Assembly (NCBI GenBank): GCA_035998495.1
Contig: DASYHP010000059.1
Span: 1 to 64,000 of the forward strand
Direction of reading: 5' to 3'
From: Mesorhizobium_B sp035998495
GTDB taxonomy: Bacteria > Pseudomonadota > Alphaproteobacteria > Rhizobiales > Rhizobiaceae
DNA length: 64,000 nucleotides
The notes under the pieces are model-generated. The model was given only the letters and a program-made list of their open reading frames with translations, was not told the origin of the DNA and made no database searches. Positions within the stretch are counted from its first letter, which is position 1, and each line of letters begins with the position of its first letter. The translations under genes and the position numbers were made by a program. Positions 63,961 to 64,000 of this stretch are shown in pieces.

Positions 63961-64000
63961 ATGGGCCGGGGGTTGTTGGCGTCGCGGTCGGGTTCAGTTC
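63961..64000 (+). CDS. Possible start of a gene running out of the window
   Basis: An ATG at 63961 opens a frame reading MGRGLLASRSGSV to the window edge. In rhizobial genomes ahcY is commonly followed by a PAS-domain sensor histidine kinase gene on the same strand. Thirteen residues are too few to identify it. Confidence 0.3.
   Translation, partial: MGRGLLASRSGSV

Overview
The window is high-GC chromosomal DNA from an alphaproteobacterium, most likely of the order Hyphomicrobiales (Rhizobiales). Three blocks support this: holA-parB-parA-rsmG-mnmG-mnmE-rho-hemJ-hemE next to ppsR-maf-aroE-coaE-dnaQ-secB; hslVU beside hisB-hisH-hisA-hisF-hisE-coaA; and chvI-chvG followed by a short hprK, a PTS EIIA, HPr and ahcY. 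An alphaproteobacterial LexA box (GTTC-N7-GTTC) and parS sites agree with this. The genus cannot be read from the sequence alone.

Bases 1-27,300 are accessory. An IS5-family transposase tail is followed by a seven-gene minus-strand amine-uptake and oxidation operon (XRE-cupin regulator, PotD/B/C/A-like ABC importer, FAD oxidoreductase, cupin). Next come a PHB-depolymerase-like esterase, the imuA-imuB-dnaE2 mutagenesis cassette behind a perfect SOS box, and a second minus-strand catabolic operon (DadA-like oxidase, natural LivM-LivG fusion, substrate-binding protein, LivF, LivH, RpiR regulator, glutamine-synthetase-like ligase, N-formylglutamate-amidohydrolase-like gene with two compensating frameshifts). 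The block ends with csbD, a DUF2270 membrane protein, and a CRTAC1/vanadium-haloperoxidase pair.

Bases 27,400-45,900 are the replication-origin neighbourhood. On the left the minus-strand genes hemE, hemJ, rho, mnmE, mnmG, rsmG, parA and parB lead away from 37,240-37,629. On the right ppsR, maf, aroE, coaE and dnaQ run the other way. This 390-bp gap is the best oriC candidate: it has an AT-rich patch, DnaA-box-like sequences and the gene flanks of the Caulobacter origin. A perfect parS lies inside rsmG and a near-perfect one between mnmE and mnmG. Farther right are secB, fxsA, a Tim44-like gene, mltA, an Smr-domain gene and an EEP-family hydrolase.

Bases 45,900-64,000 are mostly core. They hold hslV-GNAT-DUF2585-hslU, the histidine genes (interrupted by a small membrane protein and a Uma2-type nuclease gene between hisA and hisF), coaA, arfB, the ChvG/ChvI envelope-stress two-component system, the incomplete nitrogen-type PTS (HprK, EIIA, HPr), a large exported protein of unknown function and ahcY.

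Three copies of one palindromic intergenic repeat (near 23.0, 27.4 and 55.6 kb) keep their hairpin, with a paired base change between copies. I did not find a clearly new multi-gene system. The most unusual items are the oriC/parS layout, the frameshifted hydrolase in the amine/amino-acid operon, the haloperoxidase/CRTAC1 pair beside the par locus, and the duplicated start region before the PTS EIIA gene.
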